From: an uncultured Lachnospiraceae bacterium
GTDB lineage: Bacteria; Bacillota; Clostridia; Lachnospirales; Lachnospiraceae
Direction of reading: 5' to 3'
Length of the DNA stretch: 64,000 nt
Assembly (NCBI GenBank): GCA_947626415.1
Contig: CANQSA010000004.1
Coordinates: 78,892 to 142,891 of the forward strand
Shown here one piece after another: positions 8,334 through 17,904 of the stretch (the stretch's first letter is position 1; each line of letters begins with the position of its first letter). The notes under the pieces are model-generated. The model did not search any database. It worked only from the letters and a program-made list of their open reading frames with translations, and was not told where the DNA came from. The position numbers were made by a program, and so were the translations under genes.

Positions 8334-9752
8334 ATGCAGAAACACAAGATCAAAACTGTATTGCCGGGCTCAATCGCTGAAAGAATGGCACTGGAAACCG
8401 GAGATTTCCTGATTTTTGTAAACGGCAGGGAGATTGAAGACGCACTGGACTATCGCTATCAGATCAATGAAGAAATTCTGACGATCACAGTGGAAAAGGC
8501 AGACGGAAGCGTACGGGAAATACAGATTGAAAAAGAATATGATGAAGATCTGGGAATTGAATTTGAAACGGATCTGATGGATGACTACCGTTCCTGTCAT
8601 AACAAATGTATTTTCTGCTTTATTGATCAGATGCCGCCCGGAATGCGGGAGACCCTGTATTTTAAAGATGACGATTCCCGTCTCTCTTTTCTGCAGGGCA
8701 ATTATATTACCCTGACGAATATGAAGGAAAAGGATATTGACAGGATCATCAGCCAGCGCATGTCTCCCATCAATATTTCCATCCAGTCTATGAATCCCGG
8801 ACTGCGCTGCCGGATGTTAAATAACCGTTTCGCAGGGGACGTACTGGCCTATCTGCCCCGTTTAAAAGAAGCCGGCATTGTGATGAACGGACAGATCGTA
8901 CTCTGTAAAGGCGTCAATGACGGGGAAGAACTGGAGTATTCCATCCGGGAACTGGCAAAACTTATGCCGGAAATGCAGAGCGTATCCGTGGTACCGGCGG
9001 GGCTGACCAAATACCGGGAGGGCTTGTATCCACTGGAACCGTTTACGAAAGCGGAAGCAGCGGCCGTGATCGATGTAATCGAACGCTGGCAGAAAAAACT
9101 GTATGCCGAATATGGGATGCATATGATCCATGCCAGCGACGAGTGGTATATTCTGGCCGAACGGGATTTCCCGGAGGAAGGACGCTATGACGGCTATCCG
9201 CAGCTGGAAAACGGCGTCGGCATGATGCGGCTTATGAAAACCGAATTTGAAGAAGGCTTTCAGGAAATTTTTCAGCCGCACAGGAAACTGCATTTTTTTC
9301 ATAAAAAAGCGGAAAAACGGAGAAAAAACAAGCCGTCTGTACTTTCGGTCGCAACCGGAGAGCTGGCCTATGGCATGATGCGGGATTTCGCAGATCGGCT
9401 GATGGCGCAGTGCCCCTGGCTTACCATCCATGTTTACCGGATCGTCAATCAATTCTTCGGACCTGCGATCACCGTATCCGGTCTGATCACGGGACAGGAT
9501 CTGATAGAGCAGCTTGCCGGAGCAGAACTGGGAGAACGGCTTTTGCTGCCGTCCAATATGATCCGGGCCGGGGAACGGGTTTTTTTGGATGATGTGACTG
9601 TCGATGAACTGGAAAATACTTTACAGACCAAAGTAAATATTGTAAAATCAAACGGGAAAGCATTTATTTTAACTGTATTAGGCGAAGAATCCTGTCCGGA
9701 CGGCGGGCAGGACGGATTTGTTTATATAAAAGCCTATCCGTCAAGGAGGTAA
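8334..9752 (+). CDS. PDZ/DUF512 radical SAM protein
   Basis: This is a Clostridia-conserved radical SAM protein of unknown substrate, usually annotated DUF512. An N-terminal PDZ-like segment (about residues 1-75) is followed by the iron-sulfur triad C88, C92 and C95 in [19 protein letters not shown], and a C-terminal DUF512 region ends the 472-aa protein. ATG 8334 has GGAG five bases upstream; an in-frame GTG at 8328 would overlap the ribosome site. It commonly precedes der in Clostridia, hinting at a role near ribosome assembly, which is inference. Confidence 0.9.
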   Translation: MQKHKIKTVLPGSIAERMALETGDFLIFVNGREIEDALDYRYQINEEILTITVEKADGSVREIQIEKEYDEDLGIEFETDLMDDYRSCHNKCIFCFIDQMPPGMRETLYFKDDDSRLSFLQGNYITLTNMKEKDIDRIISQRMSPINISIQSMNPGLRCRMLNNRFAGDVLAYLPRLKEAGIVMNGQIVLCKGVNDGEELEYSIRELAKLMPEMQSVSVVPAGLTKYREGLYPLEPFTKAEAAAVIDVIERWQKKLYAEYGMHMIHASDEWYILAERDFPEEGRYDGYPQLENGVGMMRLMKTEFEEGFQEIFQPHRKLHFFHKKAEKRRKNKPSVLSVATGELAYGMMRDFADRLMAQCPWLTIHVYRIVNQFFGPAITVSGLITGQDLIEQLAGAELGERLLLPSNMIRAGERVFLDDVTVDELENTLQTKVNIVKSNGKAFILTVLGEESCPDGGQDGFVYIKAYPSRR

Positions 9753-9754
9753 AT

Positions 9755-11083
9755 ATGAGTAAACCGATCGTTGCCATTGTGGGAAGACCGAATGTGGGGA
9801 AATCCACTCTCTTTAACGCACTGGCAGGTGAAAAGATTTCGATTGTAAAAGATACGCCGGGCGTAACCAGAGACCGGATCTATGCGGATGTGACATGGTT
9901 AGACAAGCTGTTTACTCTGGTAGATACCGGTGGGATCGAGCCGGACAGCAAGGATATCATCTTATCCCAGATGCGGGAACAGGCGCAGATCGCTATCGAT
10001 ACCGCGGATGTGATCCTCTTTCTGACGGACGTCCGGCAGGGACTACAGGATACGGACTTTAAGGTGGCGGATATGCTGCGGAAAAGCCGGAAGCCGGTGG
10101 TGCTGGTAGTCAATAAAGTGGATAATCATATCAACATGATGCCGGATGTCTATGAGTTCTATAATCTGGGAATTGGGGATCCGTTTCCGGTTTCCGCCGC
10201 GAACCGGACCGGGATCGGAGATATGCTGGATGAAGTGATGAAATATTTCCCCGAAGGGCAGAGCGAGGAAGAAGAGGACGACCGTCCCCGGATTGCCATT
10301 GTGGGAAAACCCAATGTGGGCAAATCTTCCATTATCAATAAACTGCTGGGCGCGGAACGAGTGATCGTTTCGGATATCGCCGGAACCACACGGGACGCCA
10401 TTGATACGGAGATCGTACACAACGGGCAGCCATATGTGTTTATCGATACTGCGGGGCTCAGACGGAAGTCTAAGATCAAAGAGGAGATCGAACGGTACAG
10501 CATCATCCGTACCGTATCGGCAGTGGAACGGGCCAATGTAGTCGTTCTGGTCATCGATGCGAAAGAGGGCGTAACCGAACAGGACGCCAAAATCGCCGGG
10601 ATTGCTCACGAACGCGGCAAGGGCATGATTGTGGCGGTCAATAAATGGGATGCCATTGAAAAGACCGACAAGACCATTTATGAATACCGGAATCAGCTGA
10701 TGGAAAAACTCTCCTATATGCCCTATGCGGAATATATATTTATCTCCGCGCTGACCGGACAGCGGCTGGAAAAGCTGTTTGATCTGATCGACGTCGTGAT
10801 CCAGTACCACAATATGCGGGTAGGAACCGGCGTGTTGAATGAGATCATGGCAGACGCGGTGGCAATGCAGCAGCCGCCCACGGACAAGGGAAAGCGCCTG
10901 CGGCTGTATTACATTACCCAGGTAGCGGTAAAACCGCCCACATTCGTGATCTTTGTCAATGATAAGGAACTGATGCATTTTTCGTATACCAGATACATTG
11001 AGAATAAAATTCGGGAGGCGTTTGGATTTAAGGGAACGCCCCTTCGGTTCATCATTCGGGAGCGAAAGGAGAAAGAATCATGA
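9755..11083 (+). CDS. der: Ribosome assembly GTPase Der (EngA)
   Basis: Der is an essential tandem GTPase for 50S assembly. The 442-aa protein has P-loops GRPNVGKS near residue 10 and GKPNVGKS at 184-191, DTGG and DTAG switch motifs, two NKxD motifs (NKVD, NKWD) and a C-terminal KH-like domain ending near [12 protein letters not shown] strong AGGAGG straddles the stop of the preceding gene. Its stop overlaps the plsY start by four bases. Confidence 0.98.
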   Translation: MSKPIVAIVGRPNVGKSTLFNALAGEKISIVKDTPGVTRDRIYADVTWLDKLFTLVDTGGIEPDSKDIILSQMREQAQIAIDTADVILFLTDVRQGLQDTDFKVADMLRKSRKPVVLVVNKVDNHINMMPDVYEFYNLGIGDPFPVSAANRTGIGDMLDEVMKYFPEGQSEEEEDDRPRIAIVGKPNVGKSSIINKLLGAERVIVSDIAGTTRDAIDTEIVHNGQPYVFIDTAGLRRKSKIKEEIERYSIIRTVSAVERANVVVLVIDAKEGVTEQDAKIAGIAHERGKGMIVAVNKWDAIEKTDKTIYEYRNQLMEKLSYMPYAEYIFISALTGQRLEKLFDLIDVVIQYHNMRVGTGVLNEIMADAVAMQQPPTDKGKRLRLYYITQVAVKPPTFVIFVNDKELMHFSYTRYIENKIREAFGFKGTPLRFIIRERKEKES

Positions 11084-11733
11084 CGGAACGGATTATTTGT
11101 CTGATCATCGGTTATTGCTGCGGCCTGATCCAGACCGGCTATATTTACGGGAAACTGCACCATGTAGACGTGCGGAATTTCGGAAGCGGAAACGCCGGAA
11201 CCACCAATACAATGCGGGTACTGGGGAAAAAAGCCGGTATCATTACATACCTGGGGGACGCCCTGAAGGCGGTGCTTGCAGGTGTGATCACTACGCTGAT
11301 CTATTCCGGAAGCAAAGAGACGATCATGTTTGTGCTGCTTCTATATACCGGACTGGGCGTTGTCCTGGGTCACAATTTTCCGTTTTATATGGGCTTTAAA
11401 GGCGGAAAAGGCATTGCGGCGTCCTCCGGCGTGATTCTGGCGCTGTTTGAGTGGAAACTGATCCTGCCCGCGCTGATTACGTTTATTCTGGTCACTGTGA
11501 TTTCCAAATATGTTTCTATGGGTTCGCTGTGTATGATGGCCGGATTCTTCCTGGAACTGGTACTGTTCGGACAGCTGGGCTGGATCTCCGCCCTGCATCC
11601 GGAAGAGCGGATCGAAGCCTATATCCTCGGTTTTATCCTGACGGTAATGGCGTTTGTACGGCACCATGCGAATATCCGGCGTCTGCTAAGCGGAACGGAA
11701 CGGAAGATCGGACAGAAAAAGGAGGCAGTCTGA
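11080..11733 (+). CDS. plsY: Glycerol-3-phosphate acyltransferase PlsY
   Basis: PlsY is the integral membrane enzyme that transfers acyl from acyl-phosphate to glycerol-3-phosphate, the first step of phospholipid synthesis. The 217-aa product has several membrane helices and the three family motifs: [37 protein letters not shown], and a later GSLCMM region. It is translationally coupled to der (ATGA overlap) and to gpsA, which makes its substrate glycerol-3-phosphate; the pairing is functionally sensible. Confidence 0.96.
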   Translation: MTERIICLIIGYCCGLIQTGYIYGKLHHVDVRNFGSGNAGTTNTMRVLGKKAGIITYLGDALKAVLAGVITTLIYSGSKETIMFVLLLYTGLGVVLGHNFPFYMGFKGGKGIAASSGVILALFEWKLILPALITFILVTVISKYVSMGSLCMMAGFFLELVLFGQLGWISALHPEERIEAYILGFILTVMAFVRHHANIRRLLSGTERKIGQKKEAV

Positions 11734-12746
11734 TGGCGAATATAACCATTTTAGGCGGCGGCGGCTGGGGCGTGGCATTGTCCTGCGTATTATCGGATAA
11801 TCAGCACAACGTGACGATCTGGTCGTTTCTGCAGTCCGAAGCAGACGTGCTGCGGACTACAAGAGAAAATCCTCGCAGCCTGCCCGGCGTATTGATCGGG
11901 GATTCCGTCCGGGTTACGACGGATTTGGAACAGGCAGTGACAGAGGCAGAGGTGATCGTGATGGCGACAGCTTCTTCCTATGTCCGGAAAACAGCGCGCA
12001 GCATTGCGGAATATGTACAGCCCGGACAGCTGATCGTCAATGTGGCAAAAGGGATCGAGGAGGAGACGCTGAAGACAATGACAGAGGTCATTTCCGATGA
12101 GCTGCCTTCTGTCAATCCGGCAGTCCTGTCCGGACCCAGCCATGCGGAGGAAGTAGGAAAACGAATGCCTACCTGTGTAGTTGTGGGTGCGGCCGACAAG
12201 GAGACCGCCGAATATATCCAGGAATTATTCGCGAATCCCGTATTCCGGGTATATACCAGCCCGGACGTTCTGGGCATTGAATTGGGAGGTTCTTTAAAAA
12301 ATGTGATCGCTCTGGCCGCAGGCATCGCGGATGGGCTTGGGTTTGGAGATAATACCAAGGCGGCGCTGATCACCCGGGGAATTCAGGAGATCAGCAGACT
12401 GGGCAGCGTTATGGGCGCCAATATCTGGACGTTTGCGGGATTGTCCGGAATCGGGGATCTGATCGTAACCTGTGCCAGTATGCATTCCAGAAACCGCCGC
12501 GCCGGTATCCTGATCGGACAGGGAAAGACGATGGAAGAAGCGATGGAGGAAGTCCAGATGGTAGTGGAAGGCGTATTTTCCGCAAAAGCTGCCCGGAAAC
12601 TCGCTCAAAAATACGGGGTAGATATGCCGATCATTGAACAGGTAAACGCCGTATTGTTCCAAAATGCCCGCGCAAAGGACGCCATTGGCAATCTGATGCT
12701 TCGGATGAAAACTTCTGAGAATACGGAGATGCTCTGGAACACATAG
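11733..12746 (+). CDS. gpsA: Glycerol-3-phosphate dehydrogenase [NAD(P)+]
   Basis: GpsA reduces dihydroxyacetone phosphate to sn-glycerol-3-phosphate for phospholipid synthesis. The 337-aa product starts [17 protein letters not shown], a Rossmann GxGxWG motif, and has the catalytic-region pattern LGGSLKNVIALAAGIADGL and the LSGIGDLIVTCAS block. The frame is open far upstream, but ATG 11733, with GGAGG just before it and a one-base overlap with the plsY stop, is the evident start. Confidence 0.97.
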   Translation: MANITILGGGGWGVALSCVLSDNQHNVTIWSFLQSEADVLRTTRENPRSLPGVLIGDSVRVTTDLEQAVTEAEVIVMATASSYVRKTARSIAEYVQPGQLIVNVAKGIEEETLKTMTEVISDELPSVNPAVLSGPSHAEEVGKRMPTCVVVGAADKETAEYIQELFANPVFRVYTSPDVLGIELGGSLKNVIALAAGIADGLGFGDNTKAALITRGIQEISRLGSVMGANIWTFAGLSGIGDLIVTCASMHSRNRRAGILIGQGKTMEEAMEEVQMVVEGVFSAKAARKLAQKYGVDMPIIEQVNAVLFQNARAKDAIGNLMLRMKTSENTEMLWNT

Positions 12747-12775
12747 GAAATTGCCGGATATGAATGGAGAAGGAT

Positions 12776-14389
12776 ATGCAGGATAATCTGAAAAACAATG
12801 TAAGTCATGTAAAAGCAAAAGTAACCAGTACGGTAGAAAAGGGAGTCAAAAAAGGGAAAAAGGGATTTTTCTCCATTGTCTTCAGCCGTTTTGGGATTGT
12901 GCTGTTAATGCTCGCCGTTCAGGCGTTTCTCCTGGTAGCGTTTATCCTCTGGCTGAGCGCGTATTTTGTATATCTCTATTTTGCTTTTGTTTTTCTCAGT
13001 ATCTTATTAGTCATTCATATCCTGAATAAATACGATAATCCCATGTATATGCTGGCGTGGATCATTCCGATCCTATCGCTGCCGGTATTCGGCGCGATCT
13101 TTTATATTTTCGTACAGGCAAATCTGGGAAGCCGGCCGATCCAGAGGGGACTTGCCAGAACGATCCGGGAAACCGCGCCGCTGCTTCGGACGAAACAAGA
13201 AGTTTATGACAGACTGGAATGGGCCGACCAGGATGTGGCCGGTCTGGCGCGCTATGTAGAAGAATACGGCGGCTATCCCATCGATATGAATACGGCCGTC
13301 ACATACTTTCCGACCGGTATGGATAAATATGAGCGTCTGCTTGAAGAACTGCAAAAGGCGGAAACCTTTATTTTTATGGAATACTTCATTGTAGAAGAGG
13401 GGGAAATGTGGAATACCGTTCTCTCGATTCTGGAGGAAAAGGTGGCGCAGGGCGTAGAGGTCCGTTTTATGTATGACGGTTCCTGCGCGCTGATGAAGCT
13501 GCCTTACAATTATCAGGCAAAGCTCAAGGCAAAGGGGATTCAGACAAAGGTCTTTTCCAAGGTTCATCCGGCAGTCTCCACCCGGCAGAACAGCCGGGAT
13601 CACAGAAAGATCGCGGTCATCGACGGGAGAGTCGCGTTTACCGGCGGCATCAATCTGGCCGATGAATATATCAACCGGGTAGAACGCTTCGGATACTGGA
13701 AAGATACGGCGGTAATGCTGGAAGGCGACGCGGTGCGCAGCTTTACCCTGATGTTTCTGCAGATGTGGAATATTTTTGAACATAAAAAAGACCGCTATGA
13801 ATATTATCTGCGGCCTGCGGCGTCACGGCCTCAGCACGCGGACGGGTTTGTCATGGGTTACGGCGATTCTCCGTTTGATAATGAAACGGTGGGCGAACGG
13901 GTCTATCTGCAGATCATTCAGAACGCCAGACGGTATGTGCATATTATGACGCCCTATCTGGTGCTGGATTATGAGATGATGCAGACGCTGCAGTTCGCAG
14001 CAAAGCGGGGCGTGGAGGTCTCTATCATTCTGCCGCATATTCCGGATAAACGCTATACCTATCTGTTGGCCAAGACCTATTATAAAGATCTGATCCAGGC
14101 AGGAATCCATATCTATGAATTCCTGCCGGGATTTGTTCACGCCAAAGTGTTTGTGGCAGACGACGATAAAGCGGTAGTCGGAACGATCAATCTGGATTTC
14201 CGGAGTCTGTATCTGCATTTTGAGTGTGCTGCCTACCTGTTCCAGTGTTCGGAGATTCCCAAAATCGAAGCGGATTTTCAGGATACCAGGACACAGTGTC
14301 AGGAAATCACACTGGAAGACTGCGCCCGGCAGAAATGGATCTCCCGGTTCGCGGGCAAATGTCTGCGGCTGCTGGCACCGTTGATGTAA
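12776..14389 (+). CDS. cls: Cardiolipin synthase
   Basis: Cardiolipin synthase condenses phosphatidylglycerol at the membrane. The protein has a basic N terminus, two or three membrane segments before residue 110, and two phospholipase D HKD motifs: H276/K278/D283 and H455/K457/D462. Length is 537 aa from ATG 12776, which has GGAG six bases upstream; an in-frame ATG at 12764 is possible but lacks that spacing. It completes a phospholipid block with plsY and gpsA. Confidence 0.95.
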   Translation: MQDNLKNNVSHVKAKVTSTVEKGVKKGKKGFFSIVFSRFGIVLLMLAVQAFLLVAFILWLSAYFVYLYFAFVFLSILLVIHILNKYDNPMYMLAWIIPILSLPVFGAIFYIFVQANLGSRPIQRGLARTIRETAPLLRTKQEVYDRLEWADQDVAGLARYVEEYGGYPIDMNTAVTYFPTGMDKYERLLEELQKAETFIFMEYFIVEEGEMWNTVLSILEEKVAQGVEVRFMYDGSCALMKLPYNYQAKLKAKGIQTKVFSKVHPAVSTRQNSRDHRKIAVIDGRVAFTGGINLADEYINRVERFGYWKDTAVMLEGDAVRSFTLMFLQMWNIFEHKKDRYEYYLRPAASRPQHADGFVMGYGDSPFDNETVGERVYLQIIQNARRYVHIMTPYLVLDYEMMQTLQFAAKRGVEVSIILPHIPDKRYTYLLAKTYYKDLIQAGIHIYEFLPGFVHAKVFVADDDKAVVGTINLDFRSLYLHFECAAYLFQCSEIPKIEADFQDTRTQCQEITLEDCARQKWISRFAGKCLRLLAPLM

Positions 14390-14418
14390 CGTGTTAAGCA
14401 ATAAAAAAATAAACCGAA

Positions 14419-14447
14419 ACATATTTCTTTTGCCCCTTGCATATGAT
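14419..14447 (+). promoter_or_regulatory. Sigma-E-type (mother-cell) promoter for spoIVA
   Basis: ACATATT (14419-14425) matches the sigma-E -35 pattern, and CATATGAT (14440-14447) resembles the -10 pattern CATACAnT. The spacer is exactly 14 bases. No vegetative promoter is needed here. spoIVA is a classic sigma-E gene in Bacillus, so sequence and gene function agree. Confidence 0.75.
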
Positions 14448-14476
14448 GTAGCAGTACATATGGAAGGGGTAAAATT

Positions 14477-15958
14477 ATGGAATCGAAAAACCAATTCTAC
14501 GTATATCAGGATATGAAAGCCCGGACAAACGGAGAGATCTATATCGGCGTAGTTGGCCCGGTGCGCACCGGAAAATCCACCTTTATCAAACGGTTTATGG
14601 ATATGCTGGTGCTGCCGAATATGACGGACGAACCGGCAAAGGAACGTACCCGGGATGAAATGCCGCAGTCTGCCGCCGGGAAAACCATTATGACGACAGA
14701 ACCGAAATTTATTCCAAAAGACGCCGCCGCCATCCGACTGGCAAAGGATATGGAGGTATCCGTCCGGCTCATTGACTGTGTGGGATATATGGTGGACGGG
14801 GCTGCCGGGCATGAAGAAAACGGAGAGGAACGCATGGTAAAAACCCCGTGGTTTGACTATGAGATTCCCTTTACCAAAGCGGCTGAGATCGGTACCAGAA
14901 AAGTAATCACGGAGCATGCCACCATTGGGATCGTGGTTACTACGGATGCTTCTTTCGGGGAAATTCCCAGGGAAGGATACATAAAAGCGGAAGAACAGAC
15001 GATCAATGAATTGAAACAGCTTGGAAAACCGTTTGCCATCGTATTGAATTCAGCAAAGCCTTACGCGCAGGAAACCGGACAGCTCGCGCAGGCGCTGCAG
15101 AATCAGTATGGCGTCAGTGTCTGCGCAGTCAACTGTGAACAGCTGAAAAAAGAGGATATTACCGAGATCATGCGGATGGTACTGTCGGAATTTCCGGTTT
15201 CCAGAGTGGAATTCCATACCCCGAAGTGGATGGAAATGCTGCCGGTCACACATCCGATGAAAGCCGAAGCATTGGATATGGCACGGAAAACCATGGAAAC
15301 CTGCACCAGAATGAAAGATGTGCAGATTCTTCCATGCGCGGAAAACGCCTATATTCACGAAATGGATATCAAAGAAAAAAATCTTTCAGACGGCGTGGTA
15401 AAAATAAGTTTTCATATCAAGGATAAGTATTATTATCAGATTTTAAGTGAGATTACCGGGCTGCCCATCAATGGGGAATATCAGCTGATCCAGATGATCA
15501 AAGATATGGCAGCCACCCGAAATACCTATTCTAAAGTAGAACAGGCAATGGAAGCGGTAAAGACTAAAGGATATGGGATCGTGACGCCGCCGCAGAAGGA
15601 AATTACACTGGAAGAACCGGAAATGATCAAAAGCGGAAATAAATTCGGCATTAAGATCAAGGCGATCGCGCCGTCCATTCATTTGATCCAGACCGATATC
15701 ATGACGGAGATCGCGCCGATTGTCGGAACGGAGGAACAGGCGGAGGATATGATCACCTTTATTAAAAATAATGCGCAGGAAAGTGAAACCGGAATCTGGG
15801 ATACCAATATTTTCGGAAAGTCGATTTCCCAGATTGTGGAAGAAGGCATTCAGACTAAAGTGACCCGGCTGTCGGAAGCAACACAGTCTAAGATGAAGGA
15901 CACTCTGCAGAAGATTACCAACGAAAGCAGCCGCGGAGTGATCTGTATTATTTTATAA
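14477..15958 (+). CDS. spoIVA: Stage IV sporulation protein A (spore coat ATPase)
   Basis: SpoIVA is the mother-cell ATPase that polymerises on the forespore surface to form the coat basement layer. The 493-aa length matches the family. The Walker A motif GPVRTGKST is at residues 27-35 in the typical start IYIGVVGPVRTGKSTFIKRFM, and DCVGYMVDGA follows. The last residues include a VICIIL-like hydrophobic tail, typical of the family. A sigma-E-type promoter lies 30 bases upstream and a strong terminator follows, so it looks monocistronic. Confidence 0.98.
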   Translation: MESKNQFYVYQDMKARTNGEIYIGVVGPVRTGKSTFIKRFMDMLVLPNMTDEPAKERTRDEMPQSAAGKTIMTTEPKFIPKDAAAIRLAKDMEVSVRLIDCVGYMVDGAAGHEENGEERMVKTPWFDYEIPFTKAAEIGTRKVITEHATIGIVVTTDASFGEIPREGYIKAEEQTINELKQLGKPFAIVLNSAKPYAQETGQLAQALQNQYGVSVCAVNCEQLKKEDITEIMRMVLSEFPVSRVEFHTPKWMEMLPVTHPMKAEALDMARKTMETCTRMKDVQILPCAENAYIHEMDIKEKNLSDGVVKISFHIKDKYYYQILSEITGLPINGEYQLIQMIKDMAATRNTYSKVEQAMEAVKTKGYGIVTPPQKEITLEEPEMIKSGNKFGIKIKAIAPSIHLIQTDIMTEIAPIVGTEEQAEDMITFIKNNAQESETGIWDTNIFGKSISQIVEEGIQTKVTRLSEATQSKMKDTLQKITNESSRGVICIIL

Positions 15959-15980
15959 CTATCTGTTGCTTGAATTTTTA

Positions 15981-16009
15981 CGGCGTAGCCTTGCGGCTAT
16001 GCCGTTTTT
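15981..16009 (+). terminator. Rho-independent terminator after spoIVA
   Basis: CGGCGTAGCC (15981-15990) pairs with GGCTATGCCG (15995-16004) over ten positions, with one G-T wobble and loop TTGC, followed by TTTTT. This separates spoIVA from the MutS-like gene. Confidence 0.93.
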
Positions 16010-16051
16010 CTTCTGTGGAAAAGATCAGGGTCTTTCTGTACGATGGAATAC

Positions 16052-16080
16052 TTGACGGAATGGAGATTTTTATATATGAT
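16052..16080 (+). promoter_or_regulatory. Vegetative promoter for the MutS-like gene
   Basis: TTGACG (16052-16057) and TATGAT (16075-16080) are 17 bases apart, a strong sigma-A match about 50 bases ahead of the start codon at 16133. Confidence 0.75.
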
Positions 16081-16132
16081 ATTTTTCAAAGTTATTTCAT
16101 TTAATTGAAAGAAAGATAAGAGGAATGGATCT

Positions 16133-17815
16133 ATGGAAGTTTGGGTTTGGCTGCTGATCGCTGCGGCGGTAGTTATTTTATTCGGCTGGCAGACGATTGT
16201 GGACCGGAGAAAACGGAATGCTGCGCTTCGGGAACATCTCGAACGCATGTGGGGCGGAATCCCCGAGCGAAAATATACAAGGGAAGAATTAGAACGGATC
16301 GCTTCTTACAGTAATCTGAAAGAAAAGGACGGATTGGAAACAGAGATTGACGATATTACCTGGAATGACCTGGAAATGGACCGGATATTTGAACGGATCA
16401 ATTATACGGAGTCTTCCGCGGGCGAAGAATACCTCTACAGGCTGCTTCGGTACCCGGTTTTAAAAGAGGAGGTGCTGCAGGAACGGGAAAGCATCATTGC
16501 CGCCTTGCTGCAGGATACCTCCGCGGCAAGGGAGACCGGAAGGCTTTTGATCGAACTGGGACGCGCGAAGAATATTTCTCTGTATCAGGTGATCGTAAAC
16601 CTGCAGGAATTAAAACAGCGCGGGAATCTCAGACACTGGTTCTCTTTTGCGGCGGCGATTGCGTCTCTTGTGCTGCTGATCGTTACGCCGCCGGTCGGGA
16701 TCATGTGCCTGATCGCTGTAATATTGCTGAATGTTTTCAGCTACTTCGGCGAGAAAGCCAAGAACGATCCGTATCTGACCTGTTTTCGCTATCTGGTGAA
16801 TCTGATCCGCACGGCAAAACTGATGGAACAGCTTGACTGTGCGGCTTTAAAGCCTTATACCGAACAGCTGCAAAGCCTTGCGGATCAGCTGAAACCGCTG
16901 GTCAGAGGGGTCGGATTTATCGAAGGCAATCGGATGAACGGCAGTATCGCGGAGGTAGTGATGGATTATGTCCGGATGTTTACCCACCTGGATCTGATCA
17001 AATTCAATCAGATGCTTTCGGTGGTGCAGGAACGGATGCCGCAGGTGCTTCAGCTTTATGAGTTGGTGGGCCTTTTGGACGCCATGCGTTCGGCCGCCGC
17101 TTACCGGCTTTCTCTGCCTGCGTACTGTACTCCCGTATTTCGGGAAGGGACAGGCATCGCCTTTACGGATATCTATCACCCCCTGCTTGCAGATCCGGTA
17201 ACGAATTCCATGCCGGATGAGACGGATGTGCTGCTGACCGGGTCCAATGCGTCCGGAAAGTCCACCTTCTTAAAAACGGTGGCACTGAATGCGATTTTCG
17301 CGCAAAGTATTCATACCTGTCTGGCCGAACAGCTGGAAACCGGTTTTTATCATATTTATTCGTCAATGGCGCTGCGGGACAGTCTTGAGAATCAGGAAAG
17401 CTATTATATTGTGGAAGTCCGTTCCTTAAAACGGATCCTGGATGCTGCCGCGCAGGGGAAAAAGGTACTTTGTTTTGTAGACGAGGTATTGCGGGGCACC
17501 AATACTGTGGAGCGGATCGCGGCGTCTTCCCATATCCTGAAGGTACTGGCAGAACAGAAAACGACCTGTTTCGCCGCAACCCATGATATTGAACTGACCA
17601 ATATCCTGAACCGGTATTACAGCAATTATCATTTTGAAGAAGAAGTAGACGCACATGAAGTCCGCTTTTCCTATCAGCTCTATGCAGGGCGCGCCACGTC
17701 CCGAAACGCGATCCGCCTGCTGGATATGCTGGGATATCAGGATTCCATTGTGACAGACGCGCAGGAAATGGCGGAGGCGTTCCTGACCACTGGCAGCTGG
17801 GACCCAATTCAGTGA
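16133..17815 (+). CDS. Membrane-associated MutS-like ATPase
   Basis: The C-terminal half is a MutS-type ATPase: Walker A GSNASGKST at 370-378, with alanine-serine in place of the usual methionine-alanine, Walker B ending D450-E451, then LRGTNT. The mismatch-reading and connector domains of true MutS are missing. Instead there is a membrane segment at about 3-20 and a hydrophobic pair at about 171-205. Such 560-600-aa MutS-related proteins occur across Clostridia; their substrate is unknown and a role in mismatch repair should not be assumed. A genuine mutS-mutL pair lies at 40-45 kb. Confidence 0.85.
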   Translation: MEVWVWLLIAAAVVILFGWQTIVDRRKRNAALREHLERMWGGIPERKYTREELERIASYSNLKEKDGLETEIDDITWNDLEMDRIFERINYTESSAGEEYLYRLLRYPVLKEEVLQERESIIAALLQDTSAARETGRLLIELGRAKNISLYQVIVNLQELKQRGNLRHWFSFAAAIASLVLLIVTPPVGIMCLIAVILLNVFSYFGEKAKNDPYLTCFRYLVNLIRTAKLMEQLDCAALKPYTEQLQSLADQLKPLVRGVGFIEGNRMNGSIAEVVMDYVRMFTHLDLIKFNQMLSVVQERMPQVLQLYELVGLLDAMRSAAAYRLSLPAYCTPVFREGTGIAFTDIYHPLLADPVTNSMPDETDVLLTGSNASGKSTFLKTVALNAIFAQSIHTCLAEQLETGFYHIYSSMALRDSLENQESYYIVEVRSLKRILDAAAQGKKVLCFVDEVLRGTNTVERIAASSHILKVLAEQKTTCFAATHDIELTNILNRYYSNYHFEEEVDAHEVRFSYQLYAGRATSRNAIRLLDMLGYQDSIVTDAQEMAEAFLTTGSWDPIQ

Positions 17816-17844
17816 AATTGTTCCAATGAATTTGGCAAGAAATA

Positions 17845-17873
17845 TTGAAAAAATGATGAAAATGTGATAAACT
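17845..17873 (+). promoter_or_regulatory. Vegetative promoter for tyrS
   Basis: TTGAAA (17845-17850) and TAAACT (17868-17873) are 17 bases apart. The start site would be about 25 bases before the tyrS start codon, leaving no room for a T-box leader. Confidence 0.65.
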
Positions 17874-17904
17874 TTTCTGTTGTAGGATGAAGGAGGAAAA
17901 TACA

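Noticed and set aside
13823..14917. Long minus-strand open frame (364 codons) opposite cls and spoIVA
   Set aside because: It overlaps two well-recognised plus-strand genes and their promoter, and the encoded sequence resembles no family. It is a shadow frame, as are similar long minus frames at 10043-10978, 20287-21282 and 39161-40264.
16133..17815. Calling the membrane MutS-like protein a mismatch repair enzyme
   Set aside because: It lacks the mismatch recognition and connector domains, and a genuine mutS-mutL pair is present.
17816..17904. T-box leader ahead of tyrS
   Set aside because: The promoter lies only about 30 bases before the start codon, and no T-box sequence or antiterminator is seen. 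alaS likewise follows tyrS by 15 bases only.
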